A stretch of 64,000 nt of DNA. It comes from Snodgrassella sp. CFCC 13594 (GTDB lineage: Bacteria > Pseudomonadota > Gammaproteobacteria > Burkholderiales > Neisseriaceae). Location of the stretch: positions 1 to 64,000 of the forward strand of contig NZ_LQXR01000010.1 in assembly GCF_001590725.1 (NCBI RefSeq), given 5' to 3'. The position numbers were made by a program, and so were the translations under genes. The notes under the pieces are model-generated. The model saw only the letters and a program-made list of their open reading frames with translations. It did not search any database and was not told where the DNA came from. Numbering within the stretch: the stretch's first letter is position 1; every line of letters begins with the position of its first letter. Of this stretch, positions 26,874 through 36,438 are shown one piece after another.

Positions 26874-27629
26874 TCAGGCAACCGCATGCATCCGGAAATA
26901 AACAGCTCCATTTTCAGCCACCCGCCGAATCGGCCATTGATAAATCTCACTGAGTCGCTCCGCTGTCATCACCTCTTCTGGGCTGCCTGCAGCCACCACT
27001 TCACCTTGGTTTAATAGCACCACATAGTCAGCATGGTTGGCTGCCATCGCCAAATCATGCAACACCATAACGGCACTGAATTGTTGGCGGTGCTCATGCA
27101 CATAATGCATGAGTCGATGCTGATGGCGAATGTCCAGATGATTGAAGGGTTCATCCAAGAGCAGAATCGGTGCCTCTTGCAGTAAAGCGCGCACAATACT
27201 GGCCCTTTGTTGCTCTCCCCCCGACAATTGGCCTATGCGCTGCCCAGCCAGCGGTGCCAAATCAAACGTCTCCAGCAATGCAGCCACTTTTTCAGGCAAC
27301 TTGTTTGCCTGCTGGAACCATGCTTGTTGTGGTGATGCATGGCCTAATTGCACATATTCTGTAACGGTGAGCGGCATATTAAAATGACCATGCTGCCCCA
27401 CCCAAGCCAATTGCCGCTGCTTTACGGCCGCGGTAATTGGTTTACCCATCGCCATAATCTGCCCGCCCAGCAAACCCAATAAAGCCCTTAATAAGGTAGA
27501 TTTCCCCGCACCATTGGGGCCAATAATGGCGGTATGTCCTTGCTCTGGAATACTCAGCATGGGTACCCGTAAAATGGTGCGGCCACGGGGGGCAACCAGC
27601 AATTCTTGAACCTGAAACAAATCATGCAT
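26874..27629 (-). CDS. hmuV: Heme ABC transporter ATP-binding protein HmuV
   Basis: The 251-residue ATPase has Walker A GPNGAGKST, signature QLSGGEQQRASIVRAL and Walker B ILLLDEPFNHLD, of the FecE/HmuV/BtuD subfamily. It would power heme import with the HmuU permease encoded nine bases upstream. It is the last gene of a five-gene heme uptake operon (receptor, HmuS, HmuT, HmuU, HmuV). A vitamin B12 or siderophore role cannot be excluded from this protein alone, but the HmuS gene in the operon points to heme. Confidence 0.85.
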   Translation of the reverse strand: MHDLFQVQELLVAPRGRTILRVPMLSIPEQGHTAIIGPNGAGKSTLLRALLGLLGGQIMAMGKPITAAVKQRQLAWVGQHGHFNMPLTVTEYVQLGHASPQQAWFQQANKLPEKVAALLETFDLAPLAGQRIGQLSGGEQQRASIVRALLQEAPILLLDEPFNHLDIRHQHRLMHYVHEHRQQFSAVMVLHDLAMAANHADYVVLLNQGEVVAAGSPEEVMTAERLSEIYQWPIRRVAENGAVYFRMHAVA

Positions 27630-27638
27630 GGTCTACTC

Positions 27639-28643
27639 CTAACGGCGCAGTGGCTGCAAAAATAGCCACAGGAAAAATGGACCGCCAAGTAAGGCAATCA
27701 CAATGCCGACAGGCAAATCAATGGGGTACGTCAACCATCGTGCAGCGCTATCAACCGCCAGCAAAAACACCGCACCCAGCCAAGCTGAAAGTAATACGAT
27801 GCGACGGCGCGCGCCGCCAATGCTGCGGGCAATGACATTCGGCACCATCATGCCCAAAAAGCCAATAATGCCTGCCAGCGACACCGCAGCGCCAGTGAGT
27901 AAAGCAGCACCCACCACAGTCCACACACGGGTCGGCCCAACGGCCACACCCATACTCACAGCCGCCTCTTCACCCAACATCAACACATCCAGCCGCCGCC
28001 CCATCAACACCAATACGGCTAAACCCGATAACATCACCACCAATGCATAAAATGGTGAGGTAAAACCTGCTTCCGCCAAGCTACCTGATAGCCAAACGGT
28101 GGCACTGCGTAATACCAAGTCATCTGACATAAATAAAATCAGGCTGACCAAAGCACCACAAAAGGCACTGACCACGAAGCCCAACACCAACAAACCCAAA
28201 GTGCCACCACCCAAAAAACGGTGCACCGACAAAATGAGCAAACACACCAATAATGCGCCAACAAACGCAGCCAGTGGCACACTGATGGCACCCAACCCAA
28301 ATGCCAACACAGTAATGACCCCTAACGCGGCTCCACCCGATGTGCCAATCAAGCTAGGATCGGCCAATGGGTTATCAAACAACGCCTGCAAAGCGGCGCC
28401 AGCCGCCGCCAAAGAAGCCCCCACAATCAACGCCACCACCACCCGCGGCCAACGTATGCCCCATGTGGTCTCATCCAATGTTTGCGGCCACTGCCACCCA
28501 CCTAAGCCAATGCCCACGCAAGCCCATGCCAACAATACCGTCACCAAAAACGCCACGCCGATCAAACACATAGGATGACGCCACCATGGCGTATGGTGAC
28601 TTAAAATCAGCACAGGCATCGCCGTTTTTACATGATCATTCAT
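27639..28643 (-). CDS. hmuU: Heme ABC transporter permease HmuU (FecCD family)
   Basis: The 334-residue protein has about ten membrane segments and FecCD landmarks: WGIRWPRVVVALIVGASLAAAG near the N-terminus, NPLADPSLIGTSGGAALG, and the cytoplasmic loop GIIGFLGMMVPNVIARSIGG that contacts the ATPase. It forms the inner-membrane path for heme. Fifteen bases separate it from hmuT and nine from hmuV. Confidence 0.9.
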   Translation of the reverse strand: MNDHVKTAMPVLILSHHTPWWRHPMCLIGVAFLVTVLLAWACVGIGLGGWQWPQTLDETTWGIRWPRVVVALIVGASLAAAGAALQALFDNPLADPSLIGTSGGAALGVITVLAFGLGAISVPLAAFVGALLVCLLILSVHRFLGGGTLGLLVLGFVVSAFCGALVSLILFMSDDLVLRSATVWLSGSLAEAGFTSPFYALVVMLSGLAVLVLMGRRLDVLMLGEEAAVSMGVAVGPTRVWTVVGAALLTGAAVSLAGIIGFLGMMVPNVIARSIGGARRRIVLLSAWLGAVFLLAVDSAARWLTYPIDLPVGIVIALLGGPFFLWLFLQPLRR

Positions 28644-28658
28644 GCTGACGTGTCATCC

Positions 28659-29449
28659 TTATTTAGCCAAACCATGCAACCGTTGTAATACTTGCGGTGT
28701 ATCCAAACCATAGCGGAACATATCATTGGCTGGCCAAAGGTAAACCTTGCGCCTTTTGCCTGCAGGTGTGGCCGCAACTTCAGGGCGCTTGATGAACCCA
28801 TTCACCCCACCAATGGCTTTACTTTGATGATCGGCAATAATGATGATATCGGGTTTGACAGCCAACCAAGCTTCACGTGCCATAGGCTTTAACCCATCAA
28901 TATTCGCTGCCGCATTGATCCCTCCCGCACGCCGGATTAATTCATCCGCAGCGGTGTTTTTCCCGGCCACCATGCGCCCATCATAGCTAAACAAATAGCG
29001 TTTTCCAGTTGCTGGCAATTGTTTCACTGCATTTTGCCATTGACTCGCTAACGCATTGGCTTGGGCTGTTTTCCCCACCAAAGCGCCAATGCGACGGATG
29101 CTGGCAGGATAATCAGCCAAGTCATCTTTGGGCGCCACATTGACCGCTTTCACCCCCACTCGATTTAAATTGGCATAAATACTTTGTGGCTGGGCCATCC
29201 AAGAACCAATGGCCACCGTGGGTTTTTTCGAAGCCACGGCTTCAGCATTGAGCTGACGGAAAATGCCAATACTGGCACATTTTTCAATGCCGGATTCATT
29301 GTCGCCATATCACGACCAACCACTTCTTTGCCGCTGCCTAACGCCACCACCACATCGGCCACGTCCGGCGTTAGCGTCACGATGCGCGCGGCGAACACAG
29401 ACGAATACGCCGTCAGCGCCAACAGCCCCATTAACGCATGCTTTTTCAT
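28659..29449 (-). pseudogene. hmuT: Periplasmic heme-binding protein HmuT, frameshifted
   Basis: A signal peptide (KKHALMGLLALTAYSSVFA) is followed by RIVTLTPDVADVVVALGSGKEVVGRD, the start of a class III binding protein. The frame breaks near 29266, where TTGGCATT stands for an expected TTGGGCATT (VLGIFRQLNAEAV). The second frame continues KKPTVAIGSW to the end and includes LFSYDGRMVAGKNTAADEL. Restored length is about 263 residues. It would carry heme from the receptor to HmuU. Loss of one base in a G-run suggests an assembly error. Confidence 0.85.
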
Positions 29450-29496
29450 TTCATTTCCTCTCAGGCTTACCCCAACGAATACACTTCAGGCAGCCG

Positions 29497-30531
29497 TTAA
29501 GCCACACCCAAAAGTTGATTGGTTATCCGTTGCCATTCATTTAATTCGGTCTCACCTTCTTGGCGACGGCCAAAAAACTGAATCACGGATTTGCGCCGTT
29601 CATCAAAGCCTTCAATACAAGTCACATAACCATCGCGAACAGGGCGCCGCACCACCCAAGTCTCAACAATGTCGCTGTCTTTTAAATGCAGGTTAAATCC
29701 TTCGGTCTGCCCATCTAGGATGTTCAAATAACCGCGTGCACGAACAACGTGGTGTACCGCGCCGGTTTGAATTTGCACCAACCCGCGATTACCGCAAAAA
29801 ATCATCAACTCCATGCCGCTGTCACGCACCCGTGTCAGTACCTCTTCCCATACTGTGTTATCCAGCGCTTTGGTATAACCTTGCGGTGCATACCGGTAGG
29901 CAGATTGGCGGTCAATACCGAACGTTTCCAGCAGCCCACCAAAATGATGCACATCCTTCAGCTCCAACCAGCGCTCTTGGAACGCCACGGCTCGTTCCGC
30001 TGACAACGGCTCAGGTACAGCAACCGGTGGCAATGTGCCTTGTTCAAATTCTGGCAGCCCTTCGGTACGGAATGCATCCACCAAAGCGGTCCATTCCGGC
30101 AGTTTGGTGTCATCGCGCATAAATACTTTCTCAAGCGCCACGCCAAACTCATCATAGAACTGAATGGAACGAGTCACTTTGTCGGCTTGATGGGCAGTCA
30201 CAGCTAGGGCGTGGTGCCACCGTTGCGGAAAGAAACGCAAATCCATCCCGCCCACATTAATGGCCAAACCACTCACGGGTGACAAGGTAACGTTTTCATA
30301 CAATGCGGTTTTTTCATGTACGGCAACACTGTTGCGCACCACACTTTGCACCAAACCCAAGGTATCCAACTTCAATATGATGTCCCGAATGGCGCCACCC
30401 AAATAGATGGTATCCGGCGCCTGAGCGATGAGCTCACCTTCACTGATGCCCAGATCGGCGGCACCTTCACGCGTGAAATACGGCCCTTGTGCCGCATCTT
30501 TATTGCTTAAATATTGTTGCCATAAGTTCAT
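29497..30531 (-). CDS. hmuS: Heme-utilisation/degrading protein HmuS (HemS/ChuS family)
   Basis: The roughly 344-residue protein has the two-repeat HemS architecture: an N-terminal half with RNSVAVHEKTALYENV and a C-terminal half with the matching GNRGLVQIQTGAVHHV segment. The family binds cytoplasmic heme and either stores it or degrades it to release iron. The ATG at 30531 is preferred to an upstream in-frame TTG-type start. It lies between the receptor and hmuT. A partial DUS occurs just after its stop. Confidence 0.9.
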   Translation of the reverse strand: MNLWQQYLSNKDAAQGPYFTREGAADLGISEGELIAQAPDTIYLGGAIRDIILKLDTLGLVQSVVRNSVAVHEKTALYENVTLSPVSGLAINVGGMDLRFFPQRWHHALAVTAHQADKVTRSIQFYDEFGVALEKVFMRDDTKLPEWTALVDAFRTEGLPEFEQGTLPPVAVPEPLSAERAVAFQERWLELKDVHHFGGLLETFGIDRQSAYRYAPQGYTKALDNTVWEEVLTRVRDSGMELMIFCGNRGLVQIQTGAVHHVVRARGYLNILDGQTEGFNLHLKDSDIVETWVVRRPVRDGYVTCIEGFDERRKSVIQFFGRRQEGETELNEWQRITNQLLGVA

Positions 30532-30572
30532 TTGTCTGTCTTCCATTGTGATTAATTATGTATTTTTCTAAT

Positions 30573-30608
30573 AAGGCTGCCTGAACGTCATTGCCTTTCA
30601 GGCAGCCT
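30573..30608. terminator. Inverted DUS pair between receptor and hmuS
   Basis: AGGCTGCCTGAA (30573-30584) and TTCAGGCAGCCT (30597-30608) form a 12-bp stem with a 12-base loop. It follows the receptor gene, and may end most receptor transcripts so that the downstream genes are made at a lower level. Confidence 0.75.
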
Positions 30609-30641
30609 ACTTTTAACGCAGAAAGCATGCACTTAACCCAT

Positions 30642-32809
30642 TTAGAAGGTATAACGCACACCCACATTAAAGTTGCGGCCCGTTGCGGTATAACGATCCG
30701 CATTGGTACTGGTCATGCTTACAGTGGCATCATTCTGACTGGTATTGGCATTGGGCAAGAAATAAGAAATGTCTGACCAATTCCAATATTTTTGATTGAA
30801 GATATTATTGATGCCCGCATTGATGCTTAGGTGTTTATTAGGCTTCCAATATCCACCAAAATCAACCAAGGCATAGCTTTTAGAGGGATTAAAGGTAGCA
30901 TTATAAATGTCCTTATCTTTCTTAGCCGCGGCATAAGTAAAATCGACATTGGTGCCCCAAGTTTCCTGATTATAGGCAATCCCCAGTTTTACTTTCACGG
31001 GTGTCACTGAGTTCAGGGGTGATTTAACGCCTTCATTGGTAAAGGTACCTCGAGAATAAGCCAAGCTACCACTAGCCAACCAGTTGGGAGCAAACTTCCA
31101 ACGCGCAAAAGCCTCACCGCCATAAATGTGCGCATCTTCAAGATTTTTATACTGGTAGGTAACGTATTGGCCTGCCAACCTGGCGTCCAATTCAACCAAA
31201 TCTATGAAGTTTTTGTATTTGTTATTAAATGCGGCTATGCCATATTCAAGTACGTCATTTTTACCACGCAAACCCAATTCAAAATTATTGGCCGTTTCAG
31301 GTTTTAATTCGGGATTACCCCAGACACTGTAGAAGCCAGGATTGAATGAAGTGCCAAGCTGCTGAGCAGAAGGCGCTTTAAATCCACGAGAATATTGAAC
31401 ATAAGGCTCAAATAACGGATTGATTTTCCATGCCAACCCCAATCTAGGTGTTAATTCAAAATCATGCTGCTTCCCAAGATCCGCAACACTATTGGTGGTG
31501 TTTGTTACATAACCATTGGTAGATGGGCTATAGCGATAGTAATGGGCACTCAGACCAGGGCTAACAACCAATTGATTAAAATCCAAATCACCATCTACAT
31601 ACAACTTCATCTGCAACATTTTGCTGTCTGCAGTAGGCTTGGACTTAGCATAATGGTAGTTGGATTGCCAATCACTGCTCAAATCGTGATAAGCCACATC
31701 AACACCATAACGCCAGATTTGCTTCAATCCATCACCATCAATACGCGACACCCAATTACTGCCCAAACCCCAAACTTGATCTTGATTATTAAAGACCTGC
31801 TGACGATAGCCTTTGGGACGATAATAAGAAGATGTAAAGCTTGTACCATTCTGATAGGTATCTGAATTGGTTTCTGATTTTTGCCAATACAATTGGGTTT
31901 GAATATCTTGCACTGGGCCATCATCATTTTGATAATGGTGACCCAAAGACAATCGGGTACGTTTATTTTCGTCTAAGGCATTATAAGAAGTGATACGGCT
32001 AGTCAATTGTGACTGAGCATCCATCCATTGATTTCGACTTAAATATTCTGCTACAAAACTCAAACTATGATGTTCATTGATGTCGTATTCATGTTTGGTC
32101 AAAAAATAACGACTGTTGTAATCCAATGGATCTGGCTCTGTGCGATTACTACCTTGACCGCCTACATCACCCCTATTATCTGTTTCTTGGCCCTTGCGCC
32201 AAGTCGCCAAAACCATCCCACGCCAATCTCCTCGGCTCAACGCAGCGGCGCCCGAAAGCATGGTAGATTTATCTATACTATTGTAAGCGCTTTCAATATA
32301 GCCACCTTGCTTGCCACCTGCCAACACATCATTTGGCTGAGCGTGACCATTTCTACTGAGCCGCCCAAGCCATTACCCCGGGCATTTTTATCAATATCGA
32401 TTGCACGCAACGAGCTGGTATCGATAAAACCACCCCTGCCAAAAATCACGCTTTGTCCGCTGAGATATCGGCTTTCGTTGGTTTCAGGCAAGTCAATGCC
32501 ATCAATGGCCATCCCCACCCGATTACCATTCAAACCGCGAATGTTGATACTGTCGTTGCCTTGCCGCGTACCTTGTACACCCAGCACCTCTACCCCAGGC
32601 ACATCTTTAAGAGCACTTTTTAAATCAACGGCGTTGCTTTTCTGAATATCCGCCGCAGTAACTTGAGTTGTCTGAAAGACACCTTGATTAGATGTTTGAT
32701 CCCCTTCGACAGTGACGGTGGGTAACTGAGCAGAATCTTCGGCCCAAACTGCTGCAGGAAGACCAATTAAGGCGATGGCCAAGGCCAAGGATTTAGGAGT
32801 GTAGCGCAC
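30642..32809 (-). pseudogene. TonB-dependent heme/iron outer-membrane receptor, frameshifted
   Basis: The N-terminus has a signal peptide (LALAIALIGLPAAVWA), a TonB-box-like region (LPTVTVEG), and the plug domain with IQKSNAVDLKSALKDVPGV and SINIRGLNGNRVGMAIDGI. The frame breaks near 32336 after GSVEMVTL; the second frame (DVLAGGKQGGYIESAYNS onward) is the whole 22-strand barrel, ending with GRNFNVGVRYTF and a C-terminal Phe for outer-membrane insertion. Restored length is about 722 residues. It heads the heme operon downstream of a Fur-like site. A single missing base explains the break. Confidence 0.87.
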
Positions 32810-32863
32810 GTTTTTCCATCCCTCATTTAATTGTGTTTATGTAAGGGCATGAAGTATAAACGA

Positions 32864-32905
32864 GAACTATTATCTTTATCAATACAAATAATAACAATTA
32901 TTATT
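32864..32905 (-). promoter_or_regulatory. Fur-box-like sites upstream of the heme operon
   Basis: AATAATAACAATTATTATT (32887-32905) is a 19-bp imperfect palindrome close to the Fur consensus, and ACTATTATCTTTATCAA beside it (from 32866) is a weaker half-match. Both lie 55-95 bases before the receptor ATG. Iron repression of the operon is inferred. Confidence 0.65.
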
Positions 32906-32992
32906 CTTATTTGCTGGTATGTAAAAATATGGCTCTTTACCACCAGTAACATAACAAAACAGACCTCATCCGCTTTGCGTAAAATAGCCACA

Positions 32993-33334
32993 CTATGGCA
33001 TGTTGGCCAATAGCCACAGCCACCCATTCAGTGCAGCAACGCCCACCATCATACTCACCAACACGTTACGCCAAAGTCGATAGCTCAACCACACCAGCGA
33101 CAAAGCCAGTATTTCTGCCAATAAATAGTAAGAGGATTGAGATGGTGCATCAACATGCAAACTACTGAGTACCAACAAGGTCATGACACACAGAGGCAAT
33201 GCAAAATTCAGCGCCATTAATAAATTCGATTTCAACCAGCGCTTGGGCATAACCACTGGTGCTGCACGAATGGCAAAGGTAACTGCACCCATGGCCAATA
33301 CTGCCATTATCCACATGAGTGTGTCAGGCATCAT
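32993..33334 (-). CDS. azlD: AzlD-family branched-chain amino-acid export subunit
   Basis: The 113-residue protein has about four hydrophobic segments and the AzlD pattern TFAIRAAPVV near the N-terminus with a LPLCVMTLLVL central helix. With AzlC it forms an exporter of branched-chain amino acids or analogues. Its start overlaps the end of azlC by 11 bp. Confidence 0.85.
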   Translation of the reverse strand: MMPDTLMWIMAVLAMGAVTFAIRAAPVVMPKRWLKSNLLMALNFALPLCVMTLLVLSSLHVDAPSQSSYYLLAEILALSLVWLSYRLWRNVLVSMMVGVAALNGWLWLLANMP

Positions 33335-34055
33335 GATGGGCTCTCCTGCTAGGCCAAAGACCAGCTAAAACAACGCCCATCACACATAACCCCACTGCAC
33401 TCAACAACAAGTATTGCGTCGTCAAAAGCTGAGCCAATACAAAAGACACCAAAGCCAATACACAAGGCCACCATGCTTTTTTACTTCGATATTGTTCATA
33501 CGCCAAAATTAGGAACAAACACGTGAGCGCAAAATCCAAATGCGGCACCAAATCCGTCAATCCGCTGCCCACCGCACAACCGATTAGCGTCGCGCTCACC
33601 CAATAAAACTGATTTAAGCCCACAATAGGGGCAAACAATGGTTGCCTTAATGGTTCAGGCAAGGTAGTGAGTACCGAAAAACTTTCATCGGTTAAAGCGA
33701 ATAAAGCATAAATGCGCTCTGCTTTGTTTAACGGCAACGCCGGCAGCAATGGCAAACCATAAAACACATGGCGCAAATTAATCACAAAGGCATTCAACGT
33801 AAGCGTTAATGCGCCAGCACCACTGGCCAATAGCGGAATCGAGGCATATTGTGCCGCCCCCGAATACACAATCATACTCATGGCCAAAGACAACCACCAC
33901 GGCAATCCAGATGCACTCATCAAAACACCATAAGCAAGACCAGCAGGATAATAGCCCATCGCCACCGGCGCACTGTATTTGAAGGCAAGTTGAAGGCGCT
34001 GCCGAGCTGACAATCGGGTTGGCGCACTGGGATTGGTTGGCACATTTGTCAACAT
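33324..34055 (-). CDS. azlC: AzlC-family branched-chain amino-acid exporter
   Basis: The roughly 243-residue membrane protein has AzlC landmarks: APVAMGYYPAGLAYGVL, YSGAAQYASIPLLASG and NLRHVFYGLPL, then the FALTDESFSVL loop. It is the large subunit of the AzlCD exporter. The ATG at 34055 is chosen over a GTG two codons upstream. It pairs with the overlapping azlD. Confidence 0.9.
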   Translation of the reverse strand: MLTNVPTNPSAPTRLSARQRLQLAFKYSAPVAMGYYPAGLAYGVLMSASGLPWWLSLAMSMIVYSGAAQYASIPLLASGAGALTLTLNAFVINLRHVFYGLPLLPALPLNKAERIYALFALTDESFSVLTTLPEPLRQPLFAPIVGLNQFYWVSATLIGCAVGSGLTDLVPHLDFALTCLFLILAYEQYRSKKAWWPCVLALVSFVLAQLLTTQYLLLSAVGLCVMGVVLAGLWPSRRAHHDA

Positions 34056-34091
34056 AGACACATCAGTAAAATAGGTAAATGGACAACAATA

Positions 34092-34334
34092 TCAATAATG
34101 AGGTGGAATTTCATGGCTCGGATCAAACACGCCGACATCATCGGGATTTTTTTCAGGCAACCTTTGATACAGCAACCGCAATTGTGCTTGCTGCAAATCC
34201 GCCAACTGCTGTAACCGAACCACGGCATCGTTTAAGGTTTGCAATAAATCTTCCTGAAAAGCAAGCTGGATTTCCAGTTCCTCAATGCGACGCATACCTT
34301 GTAAAGATTCATCCATCTCATTATCCTGTGCCAT
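34092..34334 (-). CDS. slyX: SlyX-family protein
   Basis: The 80-residue protein is mostly one coiled coil (IEELEIQLAFQEDLLQTLND) followed by a loose proline-rich tail ending with DPSHEIPPHY, the diagnostic SlyX end. The function of SlyX is not known. It stands just upstream of azlC on the same strand. The next ATG at residue 7 is an alternative start. Confidence 0.88.
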   Translation of the reverse strand: MAQDNEMDESLQGMRRIEELEIQLAFQEDLLQTLNDAVVRLQQLADLQQAQLRLLYQRLPEKNPDDVGVFDPSHEIPPHY

Positions 34335-34649
34335 TACGCCTATGTCAGCATTGGATAGTACCCTAAGCCAAGTCCAATCGCCAATTCAAGCCATTCTTGC
34401 TGGCCCGAACACCAACCTAATGCCCATGATGTCATGAGACTATTGACTATAAAACAGCTAAGTGCGACAGTTGGTCATTAAATGGTTTGCTTGCAAGCAC
34501 GATAGATGAAAAATAGCTATTGGCAAAAATACTGCTGTGTGCACAGCAATAAGCAAACTGCTAAGGTAGGCTTCAGACAAGCAAAACACGATGAGCGGCA
34601 CCCAATACAGGCCATCATCAATAGACAAATTAGAGGTTCATCGAAAACT
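34335..34649. other. Intergenic region before trpG without a gene
   Basis: The frame of trpG stays open upstream to 34506, but those 48 codons do not match TrpG and have no ribosome site. I see no leader peptide rich in Trp, so classical trp attenuation is not supported. Promoters of slyX and trpG must lie here. Confidence 0.5.
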
Positions 34650-35231
34650 ATGCTTCTCATGATCGACAATTACGACAGCTTCACCTACAACATCGTGCAG
34701 TATTTTGCCGAATTGGGGCAAGATGTACAGGTAAAATGCAACGATGAGGTTGGGTTGGCCGATATAGCGGCCATGGCACCCGATTACCTGGTGATTGGCC
34801 CAGGCCCATGCTCACCCAAAGAAGCTGGTATTTCAGTAGAGGCCATACGCACCTTTGCGGGCAAAATCCCCATTTTGGGTATTTGCCTAGGGCACCAAAG
34901 CATCGGTTATGCTTTCGGCGGCAACATCGTGCGCGCCCAAACACTGATGCATGGCAAAATTTCACCCGTACACCACCTCAATCAAGGTGTTTTCGCGGGA
35001 TTGCCCAATCCGGTTACTTGCACGCGTTATCATAGTCTTGTGATTCAGCGAGACAGCCTGCCTGATTGTTTGCAATTGACCGCATGGACAGATGATCAAG
35101 AAATCATGGGCGTGCGTCACCAGACATTACCCATAGAAGGGGTACAATTCCATCCAGAGGCATTGCTCACCGAACATGGGCACGACATGCTGCAAAATTT
35201 CTTAACCCAACATGCTGCTTTGGCTGCCTAA
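34650..35231 (+). CDS. trpG: Anthranilate synthase component II, glutamine amidotransferase
   Basis: The 193-residue class I amidotransferase starts [14 protein letters not shown], has [11 protein letters not shown], the nucleophile C79 in [15 protein letters not shown] and the catalytic His/Glu in [14 protein letters not shown]. It supplies ammonia from glutamine to TrpE, or to PabB for folate since many TrpG proteins serve both. It lies 57 bases before trpD; trpE is not in the window. The start was fixed by the conserved N-terminus. Confidence 0.92.
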   Translation: MLLMIDNYDSFTYNIVQYFAELGQDVQVKCNDEVGLADIAAMAPDYLVIGPGPCSPKEAGISVEAIRTFAGKIPILGICLGHQSIGYAFGGNIVRAQTLMHGKISPVHHLNQGVFAGLPNPVTCTRYHSLVIQRDSLPDCLQLTAWTDDQEIMGVRHQTLPIEGVQFHPEALLTEHGHDMLQNFLTQHAALAA

Positions 35232-35288
35232 AATCTGAGCCAACGCCATACCAATATTATTTACTTGATTGAATCTGTGGGGAACACT

Positions 35289-36329
35289 GTGATTACACCG
35301 CAACAAGCGCTTAACCGACTACTCGATAATAATGAGTTATTTTATGACGAAATGGCCGATTTAATGCGCCAAATCATGACCGGTGAAGTTGCACCCGAGG
35401 TGATTGCTGCTATTTTGATTGGATTGCGGGTAAAAGTAGAAACGGTGTCGGAAATTGCCGCAGCAGCAACGGTTATGCGGGAATTTGCCACCAAGGTTCC
35501 AGTACAAGATCAAGCCCATTTGGTGGATATTGTGGGCACAGGTGGCGACAAAGCCTATACCTTCAATATCTCCACCACCAGCATGTTTGTAGCGGCGGCG
35601 GCGGGCGCTAAAGTGGCTAAGCACGGGGGTCGCTCAGTGTCTTCATCCAGTGGTTCTGCCGATATCATTGAAGCCATGGGTGCGTCTCTCAACCTAAATG
35701 CTAACCAAGTAGGTGATTGTATTGACCATTTGGGTTTGGGCTTTATGTTTGCGCCCAATCACCACAGCAGCATGCGCTACGTGGCACCCGTACGACGTGC
35801 ATTGGGCGTGCGCACTATTTTTAATATTCTGGGACCACTCACCAATCCTGCGGCAGCACCCAATCAAGTTTTGGGCGTATTCCATATTGATTTAGTGGGT
35901 ATTTTATCGCGGGTACTACAGCAGTTAGGCAGCAAACACGTTTTAGTGGTACATGGCCATGATGGCTTGGATGAAATTACCCTCACGGGTGCCACACGAG
36001 TGGCCGAATTAAAAAATGGCACCATTCTCGAGTATGACATTCATCCTGCACAATTTGATTTATCAGTGATTGAAGATTTAAAGCCCATTCAAGTGGCCAA
36101 TAGCCAGGAATCGCTACAGAAAATGAATTCCGTTTTGGCCGGTGAAATGGGGCCATGCCGTGATATTGTACTCATGAATGCGGCGGCCACCTTGTACGCC
36201 GGCGATGTGGTTGAGTCATTGGAAGCTGGTGTTGATGCCGCCATCGCCGCCATTGATTCGGGCAAAGCCCAAACCAAACAGCAAGAATTTATCCAAACCA
36301 CGCAACGTTTGGGCGCCTCAAAACCTTAA
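35289..36329 (+). CDS. trpD: Anthranilate phosphoribosyltransferase
   Basis: The 346-residue enzyme joins anthranilate to PRPP in tryptophan synthesis. Seen are [18 protein letters not shown] (PRPP loop), [36 protein letters not shown] and [11 protein letters not shown], all canonical. The GTG at 35289 is chosen: it gives the family start [11 protein letters not shown] and has GTGGGGA upstream, whereas the TTG at 35265 adds eight unmatched residues. It is followed by a strong DUS terminator. Confidence 0.95.
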   Translation: MITPQQALNRLLDNNELFYDEMADLMRQIMTGEVAPEVIAAILIGLRVKVETVSEIAAAATVMREFATKVPVQDQAHLVDIVGTGGDKAYTFNISTTSMFVAAAAGAKVAKHGGRSVSSSSGSADIIEAMGASLNLNANQVGDCIDHLGLGFMFAPNHHSSMRYVAPVRRALGVRTIFNILGPLTNPAAAPNQVLGVFHIDLVGILSRVLQQLGSKHVLVVHGHDGLDEITLTGATRVAELKNGTILEYDIHPAQFDLSVIEDLKPIQVANSQESLQKMNSVLAGEMGPCRDIVLMNAAATLYAGDVVESLEAGVDAAIAAIDSGKAQTKQQEFIQTTQRLGASKP

Positions 36330-36390
36330 TAATCACTTGCGATTATGGGTGATCTCCCAATCTTTTGACGTTTACGGGATCATACACGCT

Positions 36391-36425
36391 AAATGGGCTG
36401 CCTGAATGCTTCAGGCAGCCCATTT
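36391..36425. terminator. Perfect inverted DUS terminator between trpD and the MFS gene
   Basis: A 16-bp perfect stem (AAATGGGCTGCCTGAA and complement) with a three-base loop lies between convergent genes; A-runs and T-runs make it usable both ways. Confidence 0.95.
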
Positions 36426-36438
36426 CACATAGCGTAAT

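Noticed and set aside
27650-28578. Long plus-strand frames opposite hmuU
   Set aside because: Composition is a Thr/Pro/Asn-rich mirror of a membrane protein gene, a known antisense artefact.
34506-34649. N-terminal extension of trpG
   Set aside because: The 48 upstream codons do not match TrpG; the conserved start is at 34650.
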